Source: Spirosoma arboris (GTDB taxonomy: Bacteria; Bacteroidota; Bacteroidia; Cytophagales; Spirosomataceae). Taken from it: 64,000 bases of DNA. The stretch spans positions 496,001-560,000 of the forward strand of contig NZ_WPIN01000003.1 in assembly GCF_009754945.1 (NCBI RefSeq). Direction: 5' to 3'. Each line of letters begins with the position of its first letter. The stretch's first letter is position 1. The position numbers and the translations under genes were made by a program. A model generated the notes under the pieces. The model was given only the letters and a program-made list of their open reading frames with translations. It did not search any database and had not been told where the DNA came from. Below, in pieces: positions 26,445-35,380 of the stretch.

Positions 26445-27593
26445 TCAATCCTTCGTAATCTCCTTCGCCACAGGCGCGGTATAACCAGCTAATGCGGGCC
26501 AAACGCCGTCTTTAATGGGTTCCAGCTTTAACTTTTTTGGATCGATAACCGCGTGTTTGATCTTTTGCCGACGCCAGGTATAGATCACGTGAACCAAACC
26601 ATCATTTGTCTGAATTACAGATGGATACGAATATTGGCTGATCGGTGAATCTTCCAGAATTATTGCTGCTGACCAGTTTCTACCATCGTTCGAAACGGCC
26701 AGATTTAAGGGCGTACGAGGGCCTTTTGCCAGATCGCCCGGTGGCAGTACGTGATTATAGACCAGCACCTGCAGCCCATCTTTCAGCGTCACGGCATCAG
26801 TACCGGAGTTGTTATTCGGTAAAGTCGTTTTGGTGAGTGGCGACCAGGTTTCTCCATTGTCTGTCGACCAGGATTCTTCAATGGCGCGATCCCGACTGCG
26901 GGCCAGAATCTGGAGTTTTCCGTTTCCATACGTCAGAATGCTAGGCTGAATGGCATTGGCTATTTTACCATCGTTGATAGGACCAATTTTTCGCCAGGTT
27001 TTCCCGAAATCGGGGGTTATCTCAAAATGCAGTTTCCAGCCATCGCCCTCCGTGCTGGATGGGCAAACCAGGTTTCCATTCGCCAATAACACTGGCTTGT
27101 TTTTGACTGGGCCAATGTATCCTTCAGGCAATTTCTTCGCTGCCGACCATGTCCGTCCACCATCGGATGACGTTTTCAGTAAGCCCCACCATTTCGAAGG
27201 GCTTGGACCAACCTTATAAAACAGTATCAAATCGCCCTGAGGAATTTGGTACAAAACCGGATTCCAACAGGCGTACCGAAGCGTGTCGTTGATGATGCCA
27301 TCAGCCACGTTCTGTGGAGCCAGCCACTGGACGGCACCTCGTTTGCCTTTCTCCTGCCGACTTACCCAAATGCACACGTCCGGATTCCGTTCTTTGGTCC
27401 CACCAAACCAGGCCGATACCAATCCGGTTGGTGTCTCAGCAATCGTTGCGGCATGGCTTTCCGGGAATGGTGGATTCTCGACTACAAACTCATCCAAGAC
27501 CAGTCCAGATTGCCATTTTGCCAACTGAGCATAGGTGTTGCTGGACAGGCTTAGGATGGTAAGCAGGGTTATGTTTAGAAGCTTTATTATCAT
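26445..27593 (-). CDS. Exported sialidase-fold (BNR/Asp-box) protein
   Basis: A 382-residue secreted six-bladed propeller. The signal peptide ends SSNTYAQ. Four Asp-box motifs are visible: SSDGGRTW, TPDFGKTW, STDNGETW and SNDGRNW. The fold is that of GH33-type exo-sialidases, but I cannot confirm the Arg triad, and in a pectin-type cluster it could act on another ulosonic acid such as Kdo or Dha. The ATG at 27593 is chosen because it opens a clean signal peptide; the frame extends to 27761, overlapping the DUF3826 stop by ATGA, but that extension is translated repeat sequence. Confidence 0.82.
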   Translation of the reverse strand: MIIKLLNITLLTILSLSSNTYAQLAKWQSGLVLDEFVVENPPFPESHAATIAETPTGLVSAWFGGTKERNPDVCIWVSRQEKGKRGAVQWLAPQNVADGIINDTLRYACWNPVLYQIPQGDLILFYKVGPSPSKWWGLLKTSSDGGRTWSAAKKLPEGYIGPVKNKPVLLANGNLVCPSSTEGDGWKLHFEITPDFGKTWRKIGPINDGKIANAIQPSILTYGNGKLQILARSRDRAIEESWSTDNGETWSPLTKTTLPNNNSGTDAVTLKDGLQVLVYNHVLPPGDLAKGPRTPLNLAVSNDGRNWSAAIILEDSPISQYSYPSVIQTNDGLVHVIYTWRRQKIKHAVIDPKKLKLEPIKDGVWPALAGYTAPVAKEITKD

Positions 27594-27618
27594 TATTTTA
27601 TTGTTTTCATCATTTCGT

Positions 27619-27730
27619 TTTTTGTCATTTCGACCGGGACGCGTAGTCGTCAGGAGAAATCTTAAGCTTGACCAATAGGAGATTTGAGATTTCTCCTGAC
27701 GACTACGCGTCCCGGTCGAAATGACAAAAA
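27619..27730. repeat. 44-bp-arm perfect inverted repeat
   Basis: Arms at 27619-27662 and 27687-27730 are perfect reverse complements over 44 bp around a 24-bp centre. The arm starts TTTTTGTCATTTCGACCGGG and ends GGAGAAATCT, a form seen repeatedly in Bacteroidota genomes as far as I recall. A diverged half copy is at 29977-30002. It lies between the DUF3826 and sialidase-fold genes. Confidence 0.88.
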
Positions 27731-27757
27731 CCTCCGGAGCTGTGACAAAAGAAAAAA

Positions 27758-28456
27758 TCAATTCGTAGCCTGTTTTTTCTCCGCAGCTTTCTTAGCCTTA
27801 ATAGCCGCCGTATACGTATTGTACATCTCGCGCCAGTTGCGACCGTTAGCGTTGAGATACTGCTCCGATTTGGTTTTGTAGATCTCGAAAATGGCCGAGA
27901 TTTCTTTCATGTTTTTGTAATCGACCGCCTGCTCCCGCGCCTGTTCCAGAAATCCCAGAATGGTTGTTTCTTCCTGAGTCGTGATATTAGGAACGATAGC
28001 CTTGTACCCTCCCATCGTGAAAGCCACTTTGCCAATGGTATATTTATCCAGAATAGCATCGACCTGGCTTTTCTCCAGATCCTTTTGCAGTCCGGTCATC
28101 AATGCCTGATGCACCGTTGCAGGAATAGCCGAATCGGCAATGAGTTGGCGATCTAGTTCAGACAGTGGCTTCCCGGTTACTGGATTAATACCAGCCGGGA
28201 CAGTACTAACCGGATGCTCATTGTGCCAGTCGCGAGTGGTTTTCAAATGAGTCGCTACCACTTCGATCAGACGCTTTTCCCTGTCTGGATCATTCAGATT
28301 CAGCGACGAAATCCATTCCGAAGCCTTCTTTTCCAGTTCGGCATCTGCTTTGGCCTCAGCCGTAGTAATCGGTTTAGTGGGTTGATACTGGCTAAAGGCG
28401 GGCGATGCCAGGATAAGGGCGGCTATGAATAAACCGGCGGTTAGGGTCTTCTTCAT
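27758..28456 (-). CDS. DUF3826 family exported protein
   Basis: A 232-residue periplasmic protein: signal peptide ending SPAFSQ, then an all-helical, highly charged mature part (EKRLIEVVATHLKTTRDWHNEH) and a Lys/Ala-rich C-terminal tail. DUF3826 proteins occur in Bacteroidota polysaccharide-utilisation loci, often near pectin or rhamnogalacturonan enzymes; their function is unknown to me. The gene starts 1 bp after the O-acetylesterase gene ends, so the two are surely co-transcribed. Confidence 0.85.
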   Translation of the reverse strand: MKKTLTAGLFIAALILASPAFSQYQPTKPITTAEAKADAELEKKASEWISSLNLNDPDREKRLIEVVATHLKTTRDWHNEHPVSTVPAGINPVTGKPLSELDRQLIADSAIPATVHQALMTGLQKDLEKSQVDAILDKYTIGKVAFTMGGYKAIVPNITTQEETTILGFLEQAREQAVDYKNMKEISAIFEIYKTKSEQYLNANGRNWREMYNTYTAAIKAKKAAEKKQATN

Positions 28457-28457
28457 C

Positions 28458-29951
28458 TTATTTTGAGTTTGCAGTGTTTAGCGCTTCCGAACGCTTTTGG
28501 CCTTCGGGAAGCTGACTTTTCAAGGGATTATCGGTGCGAAATGGGCGAGCGGGTAAGCCTTCTTTGTTAACTAAATTGGGTTGTGCTGCTTCATCCCACG
28601 CAAAGCGAACGGATACCGGATGCTGGACACTGGGTGACGAAACCAGTATGCGTTTCCCATCAATACGAGCCTCGGCGGAAACGAAAATCCCATCGGCCCC
28701 AGCAATGGTAAAACCGGTAAGGCCCTGACCATCTCGACTCGCCAGTCCACTCCCAATCTGACTGAACGATAGCTCGATGCTTCGACCTTTTGTTTTCATT
28801 TTTTCGTAGACAGGCCCTTCAGAAACCAGGTCATTTTTCTCATAATCAGCCGACAATGCTAACAGAGCAAGTCGCCGTCCGATCTCCCATTTAAAAGGCG
28901 GGTGGATGTCAGATAGATTATCGGCCAGATCGGTTGTGACAATCATACCCGTTCGGGGTAGGCTTAATACGAGTTCCTGTGCCTCCCGAAACTCGGGCAA
29001 GGTTTCGCGTGTCAGAGCGACTTTCCCCTTCGATTCAGAGTAGTTGAATGGAGCCAGCGAGACGTAATAAAATGAGAGTTTCTGATCGTTCCAGGCACTT
29101 CGCCAGCTTGTGATCAGCGTTTTTAGTTTGTGTGAATATGTGATGGTTTCTTTCAAAAAACAGTTACTCTCTCCCTGATACCACAGAAAACCTTTCAGGG
29201 CAAACGGCGCCAATGGCCGAATCATAGGTTCATAGAATTTACCTGGCTCACCGTCTACTTTTTCATTGCCGAAATAAGGGTCTTCCCGGAAAGCAGCTTC
29301 TGAAATCCAGGGCTCAATCCGACTACCGGGAACGGCCGACGAGATGACACCAATGGGTACGTTCAGGTTTTTGTAGAGTTCTTTCGCGAAAAAATAAGCC
29401 GGTGCCGAAAACGATCGCAATGCCGAATCCTGTGCCATATTCCACCCCCGATGCATCGAATCAGGCTTACTCAGTTCTTTCCGATTGACCAGAAAGATGC
29501 GTATCTGTGGGTTATTGGCGTATGCTAACTCATCGACTGGGTTATACTCACCAACGGATTGCATTGCGAGAGAAGGCTTCACTTTGCTGTTCTTCCGCAT
29601 TGTGTATTCCATGTTCGACTGGCCCGAACACAACCAGACTTCGCCAACCAGAATATTTTGCAGCCGTATCAAATTCGTACCAGCGATAACTAGTTCTTCT
29701 GGGTTGCTCGAAGCTTTTAAGGGTTTCAGTGTAACGCTCCATTTACCTGATACGTCAGCAGAAGTGGTTTGATTTTGTCCGGCAAACTGAACGTTCACTG
29801 TTTCGCCAGCCGATGCTTTACCCCAGATCACCACCGGCTTACCCTGTTGCAGCACCATGTTATGACCCAAGATTCGGGGCAATACAATCTCGGCTTTCAG
29901 CTGGACTGAAAGGAGAAAGATGGTGATAGATAAGAGGGTATGTTTATTCAT
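28458..29951 (-). CDS. Sialate O-acetylesterase-like SGNH carbohydrate esterase
   Basis: A 497-residue secreted esterase that removes O-acetyl groups from sugars. The signal peptide is followed by a beta-sandwich (MVLQQGKPVVIWGKASAGE). The SGNH hydrolase contains nucleophile Ser in CSGQSNMEY (about 110-118), the WYQGESN block, and Asp/His in SDIHPPFKWE. The C-terminal beta domain is intact. The ATG at 29951 is preferred over a frame start at 29981. In this cluster it most likely deacetylates pectic or related oligosaccharides; the name sialate is inherited from the family and no sialate catabolic genes (nanE, nanK) are present. Confidence 0.9.
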   Translation of the reverse strand: MNKHTLLSITIFLLSVQLKAEIVLPRILGHNMVLQQGKPVVIWGKASAGETVNVQFAGQNQTTSADVSGKWSVTLKPLKASSNPEELVIAGTNLIRLQNILVGEVWLCSGQSNMEYTMRKNSKVKPSLAMQSVGEYNPVDELAYANNPQIRIFLVNRKELSKPDSMHRGWNMAQDSALRSFSAPAYFFAKELYKNLNVPIGVISSAVPGSRIEPWISEAAFREDPYFGNEKVDGEPGKFYEPMIRPLAPFALKGFLWYQGESNCFLKETITYSHKLKTLITSWRSAWNDQKLSFYYVSLAPFNYSESKGKVALTRETLPEFREAQELVLSLPRTGMIVTTDLADNLSDIHPPFKWEIGRRLALLALSADYEKNDLVSEGPVYEKMKTKGRSIELSFSQIGSGLASRDGQGLTGFTIAGADGIFVSAEARIDGKRILVSSPSVQHPVSVRFAWDEAAQPNLVNKEGLPARPFRTDNPLKSQLPEGQKRSEALNTANSK

Positions 29952-29976
29952 AAGTATTATATTCCACTTGCAATTT

Positions 29977-30002
29977 GTCATTCCGACGCAAGGAGGAATC
30001 TC
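29977..30002. repeat. Solitary diverged half of the GTCATTTCGAC repeat
   Basis: GTCATTCCGACGCAAGGAGG followed by AATCTC resembles one arm of the inverted repeat at 27619-27730 (GTCATTTCGAC...GGAGAAATCT). No second arm is seen nearby. Confidence 0.55.
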
Positions 30003-30016
30003 AAAAACACGGGTAA

Positions 30017-32068
30017 TTACTCAACTCTGCTTGACGTCCCACTCGTTTTAAATGATTTGATCACAAATACAGCCTCCGGGTCCTGTTCGCCCGAATTGGG
30101 CAGATCATAATTTTGATCGGTGGGTGTATCAGCATCTGGGAAACGACGCACACCACCTGTTCGGAAAACCACTCGCCGGAATGAAGCCACAGGTGCGAAA
30201 AACAGTCGATTGCCTTTGGATTGGCCGTTTACGAACGTAGTAAACATGCGCTTGTCGCGATCCAATTCGATACGTACATCGTATTGTTTTCCAGCTTCAT
30301 ATTTCTGAATCCCCGAATCACGGTAACCCACTTTGGCTTTGAACAGACTGTCAGAATCAAATAGCAGACGAACCGCTGGTGTACCTTTTGCATCCTGAAA
30401 CTCGATCTGCAAAACGCCTTTATTGGTTTGCTGGGGCACAATTGTAAACTCGACAGTCACTTTCTTCGACTCGGGAATCACTCGCTCAGCTTTGGCAAAA
30501 TCGAACCTGTCTTTATCACGAAGAACCAGCGCTTTAGTCCCTTCTATCGTTTCTAGTTGAGCCGTCGCCTGAATCGGGCTATAGATGTTCCAGTATTTTA
30601 ACTCTTCGCCTGCCGGGAGTTGGGCAAATACATCGTTGGCGTGGGTTTTCACCTCGTCGGTAATGGGCACTGGAATGCTGGATATCCAGATATCTTCCTT
30701 ATTCATGCTGTAGGTAACCCACAGATTACCATCGGGTGGTATTCCGTTACCTTCTTCGATGCCTCGAACGTACTGGGGTCCGTAGGATTTGTAGGCACCT
30801 CCGTAACGCATGGACGTAATCTCACCGTTTACCAGTAGTAGGTTGGTATAATTCAGTCCGTCTTTACTGGTCGATAGCGCCAACGGCCACCGAAACTCAG
30901 AAGGATTATAGACCGTAACATATTGACCATCTGACGTCTTTTGTCCCCAGATTTTCGCGTTGCTGTTTACGAAACCCGGTGCCCGCAGGGGATTATATAG
31001 CCACATTTTGCCTTCATCTTTGCTGATGGTGGTAAGCGCGTGTTTCCACAAACCCACCACGCGATTATCGGAAAGATGGTAATAGCTGAATGCTTTTACA
31101 TCCTTTTTCAGCGAAATCAGCGGGTCGTTACGATCAGCTTCTTCAACCCATTGCTGTATCATTAACGGATTGGCCAGTAACTCGTCGCAGGCCTCCACAA
31201 AGCCTTTATCTTTTGAACTCGTGTAGAACGGATAGGCCGATTTCGATTTGTCCCAAGACGAGTTATTCCGAATAAAATAAATCGGGCCGAACTTACCATC
31301 CGGATAGACCTCTCGAACGACCCTCCCGATGCCATTCCCATCATTGGGGTAATCCTTGGGTCCCATGACAATACCATAAAATGCCAGCGTTAGGAGTCGT
31401 TTATTTTTCGCAACGAAGAAACCCATGCGCTGATGCATAACCGCATACAGGTCTTTGGCTACCTCCGGGCGACCTTCTTTCTTCCAGCCATCGGGTATTT
31501 TGTAAGGCGGAAAAATAATGGTTGGCTTCGACCAACTAGAGCCGTCTTTCGAGGTCATAAGCAGCGTCTGTCCTGGAGGCACGTGCTCGCCAACCGGATT
31601 ACTGAGGTATTGCAGATAGAATGTATTGTTCCAATAAGCCAGCATGGGCGCATGATTGTACGTCCAGTTGGTGCCACCCGCTAATTCTGGATGCTCGCGA
31701 TTTGCCCGAACTACCTGGATATTATGCACACCCACCGCCGGATGCAACTGTCCATGATGGTAATCGACATTCGACAGCGTTTGACCAATATAGCGGACGG
31801 TGTCTTGGGCGTGGGATTGGGAAAAGCAGAGGAAGAGAAGGATAACTACCAAACTTCCAAGCTTTTCTAGCCCCTCTCCCGTTTTGGGAGAGGGGTTGGG
31901 GTGAGGGTATTGGCGGTTCACCTCACCCCCGGCCCCTCTCCTAAAACAGGAGAGGGGAGCAGCGTGTGACTGCATTATAGGCATTACCCCCAACCCCCTA
32001 AAGGGGGCTTTGCATGTGCGAGTTTGAGCCCCCTTTAGGGGGTTGGGGGTAATTTTATTATACGTCAT
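30017..32068 (-). CDS. Exported sialidase-like propeller protein with C-terminal jelly roll; 5' end disrupted by repeats
   Basis: The mature part (about 610 residues) follows a hydrophobic signal segment, LVVILLFLCFSQSHAQ. It contains Asp-box-like motifs (MTSKDGSSWSKP, STSKDGLNY) of a sialidase-fold propeller and, from about residue 480, a concanavalin-like domain (VTVEFTIVPQQTNKGVLQIE). The start is uncertain. The longest frame begins at 32068, overlapping the upstream stop as ATGA, but its first 65-70 residues are mostly translated from two palindromic repeats (31983-32053 and 31871-31957). A TTG at 31852 would keep only the hydrophobic core of the signal. The original start may have been pushed upstream by repeat insertion. 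Substrate unknown. Confidence 0.72.
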   Translation of the reverse strand: MTYNKITPNPLKGAQTRTCKAPFRGLGVMPIMQSHAAPLSCFRRGAGGEVNRQYPHPNPSPKTGEGLEKLGSLVVILLFLCFSQSHAQDTVRYIGQTLSNVDYHHGQLHPAVGVHNIQVVRANREHPELAGGTNWTYNHAPMLAYWNNTFYLQYLSNPVGEHVPPGQTLLMTSKDGSSWSKPTIIFPPYKIPDGWKKEGRPEVAKDLYAVMHQRMGFFVAKNKRLLTLAFYGIVMGPKDYPNDGNGIGRVVREVYPDGKFGPIYFIRNNSSWDKSKSAYPFYTSSKDKGFVEACDELLANPLMIQQWVEEADRNDPLISLKKDVKAFSYYHLSDNRVVGLWKHALTTISKDEGKMWLYNPLRAPGFVNSNAKIWGQKTSDGQYVTVYNPSEFRWPLALSTSKDGLNYTNLLLVNGEITSMRYGGAYKSYGPQYVRGIEEGNGIPPDGNLWVTYSMNKEDIWISSIPVPITDEVKTHANDVFAQLPAGEELKYWNIYSPIQATAQLETIEGTKALVLRDKDRFDFAKAERVIPESKKVTVEFTIVPQQTNKGVLQIEFQDAKGTPAVRLLFDSDSLFKAKVGYRDSGIQKYEAGKQYDVRIELDRDKRMFTTFVNGQSKGNRLFFAPVASFRRVVFRTGGVRRFPDADTPTDQNYDLPNSGEQDPEAVFVIKSFKTSGTSSRVE
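31871..31957. repeat. Imperfect inverted repeat (CCCCTCTCC type)
   Basis: Left arm CCCCTCTCCCGTTTTGGGAG (from 31871) and right arm starting CCTCACCCCCGGCCCCTCTC (from 31921) are imperfect complements, and each arm is itself a hairpin (CTCTCC...GGAGAG). This short GC-rich repeat type is widespread in bacterial genomes. It lies within the 5' end of the following reading frame. Confidence 0.75.
31983..32053. repeat. 27-bp-arm perfect inverted repeat (CCCCCAACCCCCTAAAGGGGG type)
   Basis: Arms at 31983-32009 and 32027-32053 are perfect complements; each contains the hairpin CCCCCTAAAGGGGG. The repeat at 38549-38624 is a related copy (CCCCTGAAGGGG core with the same CTTTG edge). Confidence 0.88.
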
Positions 32069-35000
32069 AACCCGTTACTTTTTTTAAGCCAAATCACCTC
32101 TGGGCTGCCCGACTGGTTTTTCAGGCTCACCATACCACCACCTTTTACTACGTCTTTCGACTTCGTAATCTGCCCCGTTTTTGGATTTATATAATTGACC
32201 GAGAACGAACCCGTTGCTTTTACCAAATCAAGCTGGGCAGGATTTGTCGATTCATTGTATAGAATGTACCCAATTTTCTCGTCGCCCAATGCCCATTGAC
32301 TGGCAGGCGTTTGGGGCAAATCCATTGGCTGCATTTGGCTGGCATCTGTTAAAAATTGCGGATCACTAACCGCAGGAATATTGGGCATAGAACCACCCGC
32401 CATCAACACAGCCCAGCCCACTGAATCGTAGCTGTCAGCAGCATACGTAACTGCTTTCTCCGGAAATTTCTGCCGATATTCCCGCACAGCCTGATAGACT
32501 TTTTCAAATGACGTTTTCTTCGGAACAACCAAACGGGCATGTTGGCGAGGGGCTAGATTCTGCCCCCCGGCAGGTGCATAGGTCGTTCCGTTAGCCTGAT
32601 AATGCCAATACCGAATGTCGATCAGGTTAATTACGGATGCTCGTTTGGCATCGGCCAGAATCGCGTCCTGAACATCTTTGGTGGTGCTTAAGCCTACAAT
32701 TACTTTTTTGCCGGTTTCCTTTTCCCACTCAGTGATGGTATCAATCCAGAACTGCACAAAATGCAGTGGCCCCGTAAATTCAGCTCCGATCAGTTGAATG
32801 ACACTCGAGTTGCCAGCGAAATTATCCAGGCACTTTCGGATGTAAGCCCGATGCAACGCCCGCCGAACGGGGTGCGATACATCATAGAATTGCTCGGCCA
32901 TAAAAATCCGCTTGTCGCCAGCGTAAGGGACAGGTTCAGGAAAACCTGTGTTGTTAATGTTATTCGCAGGTCGCCAGGGGAAATCGGCGTAGTGAGCCCC
33001 CGCTTCGATAATGTTGTGCTGGAAATAGTTCTCGTGAACGAGCGCCAGTCCTTTTTGGTCGGCCAGATCGGCAAACTGTTTTAGTCGGCTCCAGTACCAG
33101 TTATTGTATTTTGTCAAATCGTATTTACTCAATCCATCCCAGGCTGCCTCTTTGCCGCTTCGGGCAAACGGAAGTTCGTAAAACGGAGGCCATACTTCAC
33201 CGTTCATTCGGCGAATACGCTCGTGATCATCCCGACGACGGTCGTACCAGAGGCCATAGTTATGGTCGATGGCCACGATATTATCAGTCTTCATGGAATC
33301 GGTCATAGCTTCCAGATTATCCGTCAACCCCTGGCCTGTCATGCCCGGTACAAAGCGGGTAATGTGAGGCTTCGCATTAGGTAAGCCATAAGGTCGCGCA
33401 CTCCCATTCCACCAGGGCACTTCCTGCCGCCGACCTGTCAATAACGCACTGCCTCGAACCAGCTTTCCATGTTGAATCTGCATAGATGCTGCCTTTGTAG
33501 AATTTGATTCTTTCGGCAAGCCGATTGCCTCAATTGATCTGGCAGTTGACGTAGTTGGAATAGGCTGACGCGTGTAAGCTGCCGTGATAAAATCGTATAA
33601 TGTTGGAGCTGGATTAACAGACTGCTTGGTTAAGGCTGCAGCAACCTCAACTTTTGGGCTACTTGACGCTTCTGATTCGACGGGTAACAGGATGGTTCTT
33701 CCTGCAATGGCATCGCCCAATCGGTCTTTTAGTTGGGCATAATACAGACTTCGGGGTTGGATATGCTCGTTGGACATATCCCAATAACCATCTCCGGCAA
33801 ACTGCGCCCAGGTTCCAAACGCCCAGTTCTGTGCCGTAGGAGGCTGGAAATTCTCGACGCGGGCTGCTGTGCATTGCCAGAAAACGCTGTTGGCAGCATT
33901 CCAGCCAGCACCCTGTCCATCTTGGCCAAGATTAGCAAAACGCAAAGCATTCCCATCACTATTTACGACATCAAACAACACACCCGACGCCCAACTATCA
34001 ATGCCTCCACTGAAGCTAAATGGTAGATGTGCTTCGCACTGGACAAAGGCATTGGGGCCAGCACTACAATAGCCAACCGCAAAATCGTGATAGCCAGATT
34101 CGGAATAAAGTCGTTGACAAAGAACCTGTTGTCCTCGAATAAAGAATGTCGTTCGTCGCTCTCCGCCAATTTCGGAGACAGGTTCCAGCGACTGACAATC
34201 TTCGATTGTAACGCGCTTTGCTGTTTCCTGAACATTCACTGCTGATCCAGCGAAGTGCCTGAAAACGACCTGACGAACCCAGGCATCTTGTACGTTTTCG
34301 AGAACGATAGCCATCCAGCGATGATCTTCATCTTTCGGATTAGCTTTGTCGTATGACGATTCCAGCTGTAGATTTTCTATACCAGCTCGTTCAATCCGTC
34401 CTGCCCAGGTGTAACGGGCAATCGTTCCTCCACCGTAAGTGGAATCCAGCGCGGTTGTCAATGGCGCATCGAGAGTGAGTTCAGAACCATTCACGGCGGT
34501 AATCTGACGATCCCAATAAAGATCGCGTTGACCCGGTTTCCAACCCAGTGCAGAAATTCCCCCGCCAAATGTATCGGTATCCAATTTCTGAATCCATTCT
34601 TTGGTCGATGGTCGACGGATCTGTACAAAATCACCAACCTTAAAATCAGTGGATTTCGCGACCCGAACTTTCTGCGCGTTGACCGGTACATAGCCGTCCG
34701 TAATGGAAACGGATGAAGCTATTTGTCGGTCGTTTTTTCCAGAAACTGTAAGTAAGTTCTCCCGACTGAAACCCGTCCCGAGAATCGTCGTACCGTTGAT
34801 TCCGCTCCCCCGAAGTACAACGCCAGAAGCGGTAATTTTCAAGCTTCCAGCTACTTCATAGATCCCTTTTTCAAGCAATACAGCCCCTCGAAAACCATCA
34901 TTATTGATGGGTAACGAGGCTACATAGTCAATAGCTGCCTGTATTCGCCGGGTAGCATCGCCTTTTCTGAACGGTACAACAACCTTTACGTCTACAATTG

Positions 35001-35211
35001 GAATCGCCTGTTCGCCAGCCTTGTAGCCACAGTATGAAAAATCAGGAATGCGATTACCCAGCTCGTCCGGCGTATATATTAAACGACCCTGCTGGCCAAG
35101 AGCTACAGGTTGTTTCTTTGCCAGCTTATTACCCTGCGCACACGTATTTTCTATACGCACAAATGCGAATAGCAGGCAAAGCAGAGCAATAAGATGACGG
35201 GTTTGAAGCAC
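32065..35211 (-). CDS. Exported right-handed beta-helix protein with DUF6298-type C-terminal domain
   Basis: A 1048-residue secreted protein. After a signal peptide (ending ENTCAQ), residues about 70-510 form a pectate-lyase-like beta-helix (GAVLLEKGIYEVAGSLKITA, GVVLRGSGINGTTILG). Residues about 620-960 match the DUF6298 type and look like a glycosidase-like barrel (LVHENYFQHNIIEAGAHY, LIGAEFTGPLHFVQFW, NLIDIRYWHYQ). The last 80 residues are a small beta domain. Both halves are typical of pectin-related loci. The start is a GTG at 35211; no ATG fits the signal peptide. Whether the helix is catalytic or binding is unclear. It follows the pectate lyase gene after a palindromic element. Confidence 0.8.
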   Translation of the reverse strand: MLQTRHLIALLCLLFAFVRIENTCAQGNKLAKKQPVALGQQGRLIYTPDELGNRIPDFSYCGYKAGEQAIPIVDVKVVVPFRKGDATRRIQAAIDYVASLPINNDGFRGAVLLEKGIYEVAGSLKITASGVVLRGSGINGTTILGTGFSRENLLTVSGKNDRQIASSVSITDGYVPVNAQKVRVAKSTDFKVGDFVQIRRPSTKEWIQKLDTDTFGGGISALGWKPGQRDLYWDRQITAVNGSELTLDAPLTTALDSTYGGGTIARYTWAGRIERAGIENLQLESSYDKANPKDEDHRWMAIVLENVQDAWVRQVVFRHFAGSAVNVQETAKRVTIEDCQSLEPVSEIGGERRTTFFIRGQQVLCQRLYSESGYHDFAVGYCSAGPNAFVQCEAHLPFSFSGGIDSWASGVLFDVVNSDGNALRFANLGQDGQGAGWNAANSVFWQCTAARVENFQPPTAQNWAFGTWAQFAGDGYWDMSNEHIQPRSLYYAQLKDRLGDAIAGRTILLPVESEASSSPKVEVAAALTKQSVNPAPTLYDFITAAYTRQPIPTTSTARSIEAIGLPKESNSTKAASMQIQHGKLVRGSALLTGRRQEVPWWNGSARPYGLPNAKPHITRFVPGMTGQGLTDNLEAMTDSMKTDNIVAIDHNYGLWYDRRRDDHERIRRMNGEVWPPFYELPFARSGKEAAWDGLSKYDLTKYNNWYWSRLKQFADLADQKGLALVHENYFQHNIIEAGAHYADFPWRPANNINNTGFPEPVPYAGDKRIFMAEQFYDVSHPVRRALHRAYIRKCLDNFAGNSSVIQLIGAEFTGPLHFVQFWIDTITEWEKETGKKVIVGLSTTKDVQDAILADAKRASVINLIDIRYWHYQANGTTYAPAGGQNLAPRQHARLVVPKKTSFEKVYQAVREYRQKFPEKAVTYAADSYDSVGWAVLMAGGSMPNIPAVSDPQFLTDASQMQPMDLPQTPASQWALGDEKIGYILYNESTNPAQLDLVKATGSFSVNYINPKTGQITKSKDVVKGGGMVSLKNQSGSPEVIWLKKSNGL

Positions 35212-35230
35212 GGTTTTAGGAAAGGTTTTC

Positions 35231-35369
35231 AGCCCACTGCTTTAGCTGTGGGAAATCAAAAGACGAGTTTCTTGTTAACCGTTTCAACGGTTTTTATACG
35301 CTAGACCGTTGAAACGGTTAACAAGAAACTATTAACTCTCGCACCAACCCACAGCTAAAGCAGTGGGCT
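35231..35369. repeat. Composite palindromic element D (nested 22-bp and 26-bp arms)
   Basis: Outer arms (35231-35252 and 35348-35369) are perfect over 22 bp with core CCCACTGCTTTAGCTGTGGG. Inner arms (35266-35291 and 35305-35330) are perfect over 26 bp and each ends in a small palindrome (CCGTTTCAACGG, CCGTTGAAACGG). The layout is again outer-inner-inner-outer. It lies between the pectate lyase and DUF6298 genes. Confidence 0.88.
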
Positions 35370-35380
35370 AAAAATGGCTA

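Noticed and set aside
26272..26445. Sialic acid utilisation operon
   Set aside because: nanE, nanK and a recognisable sialate lyase signature are absent; neighbours point to pectin-type substrates.
27594..27761. N-terminal extension of the sialidase-fold protein
   Set aside because: Translated from the 44-bp inverted repeat; a clean signal peptide starts at 27593.
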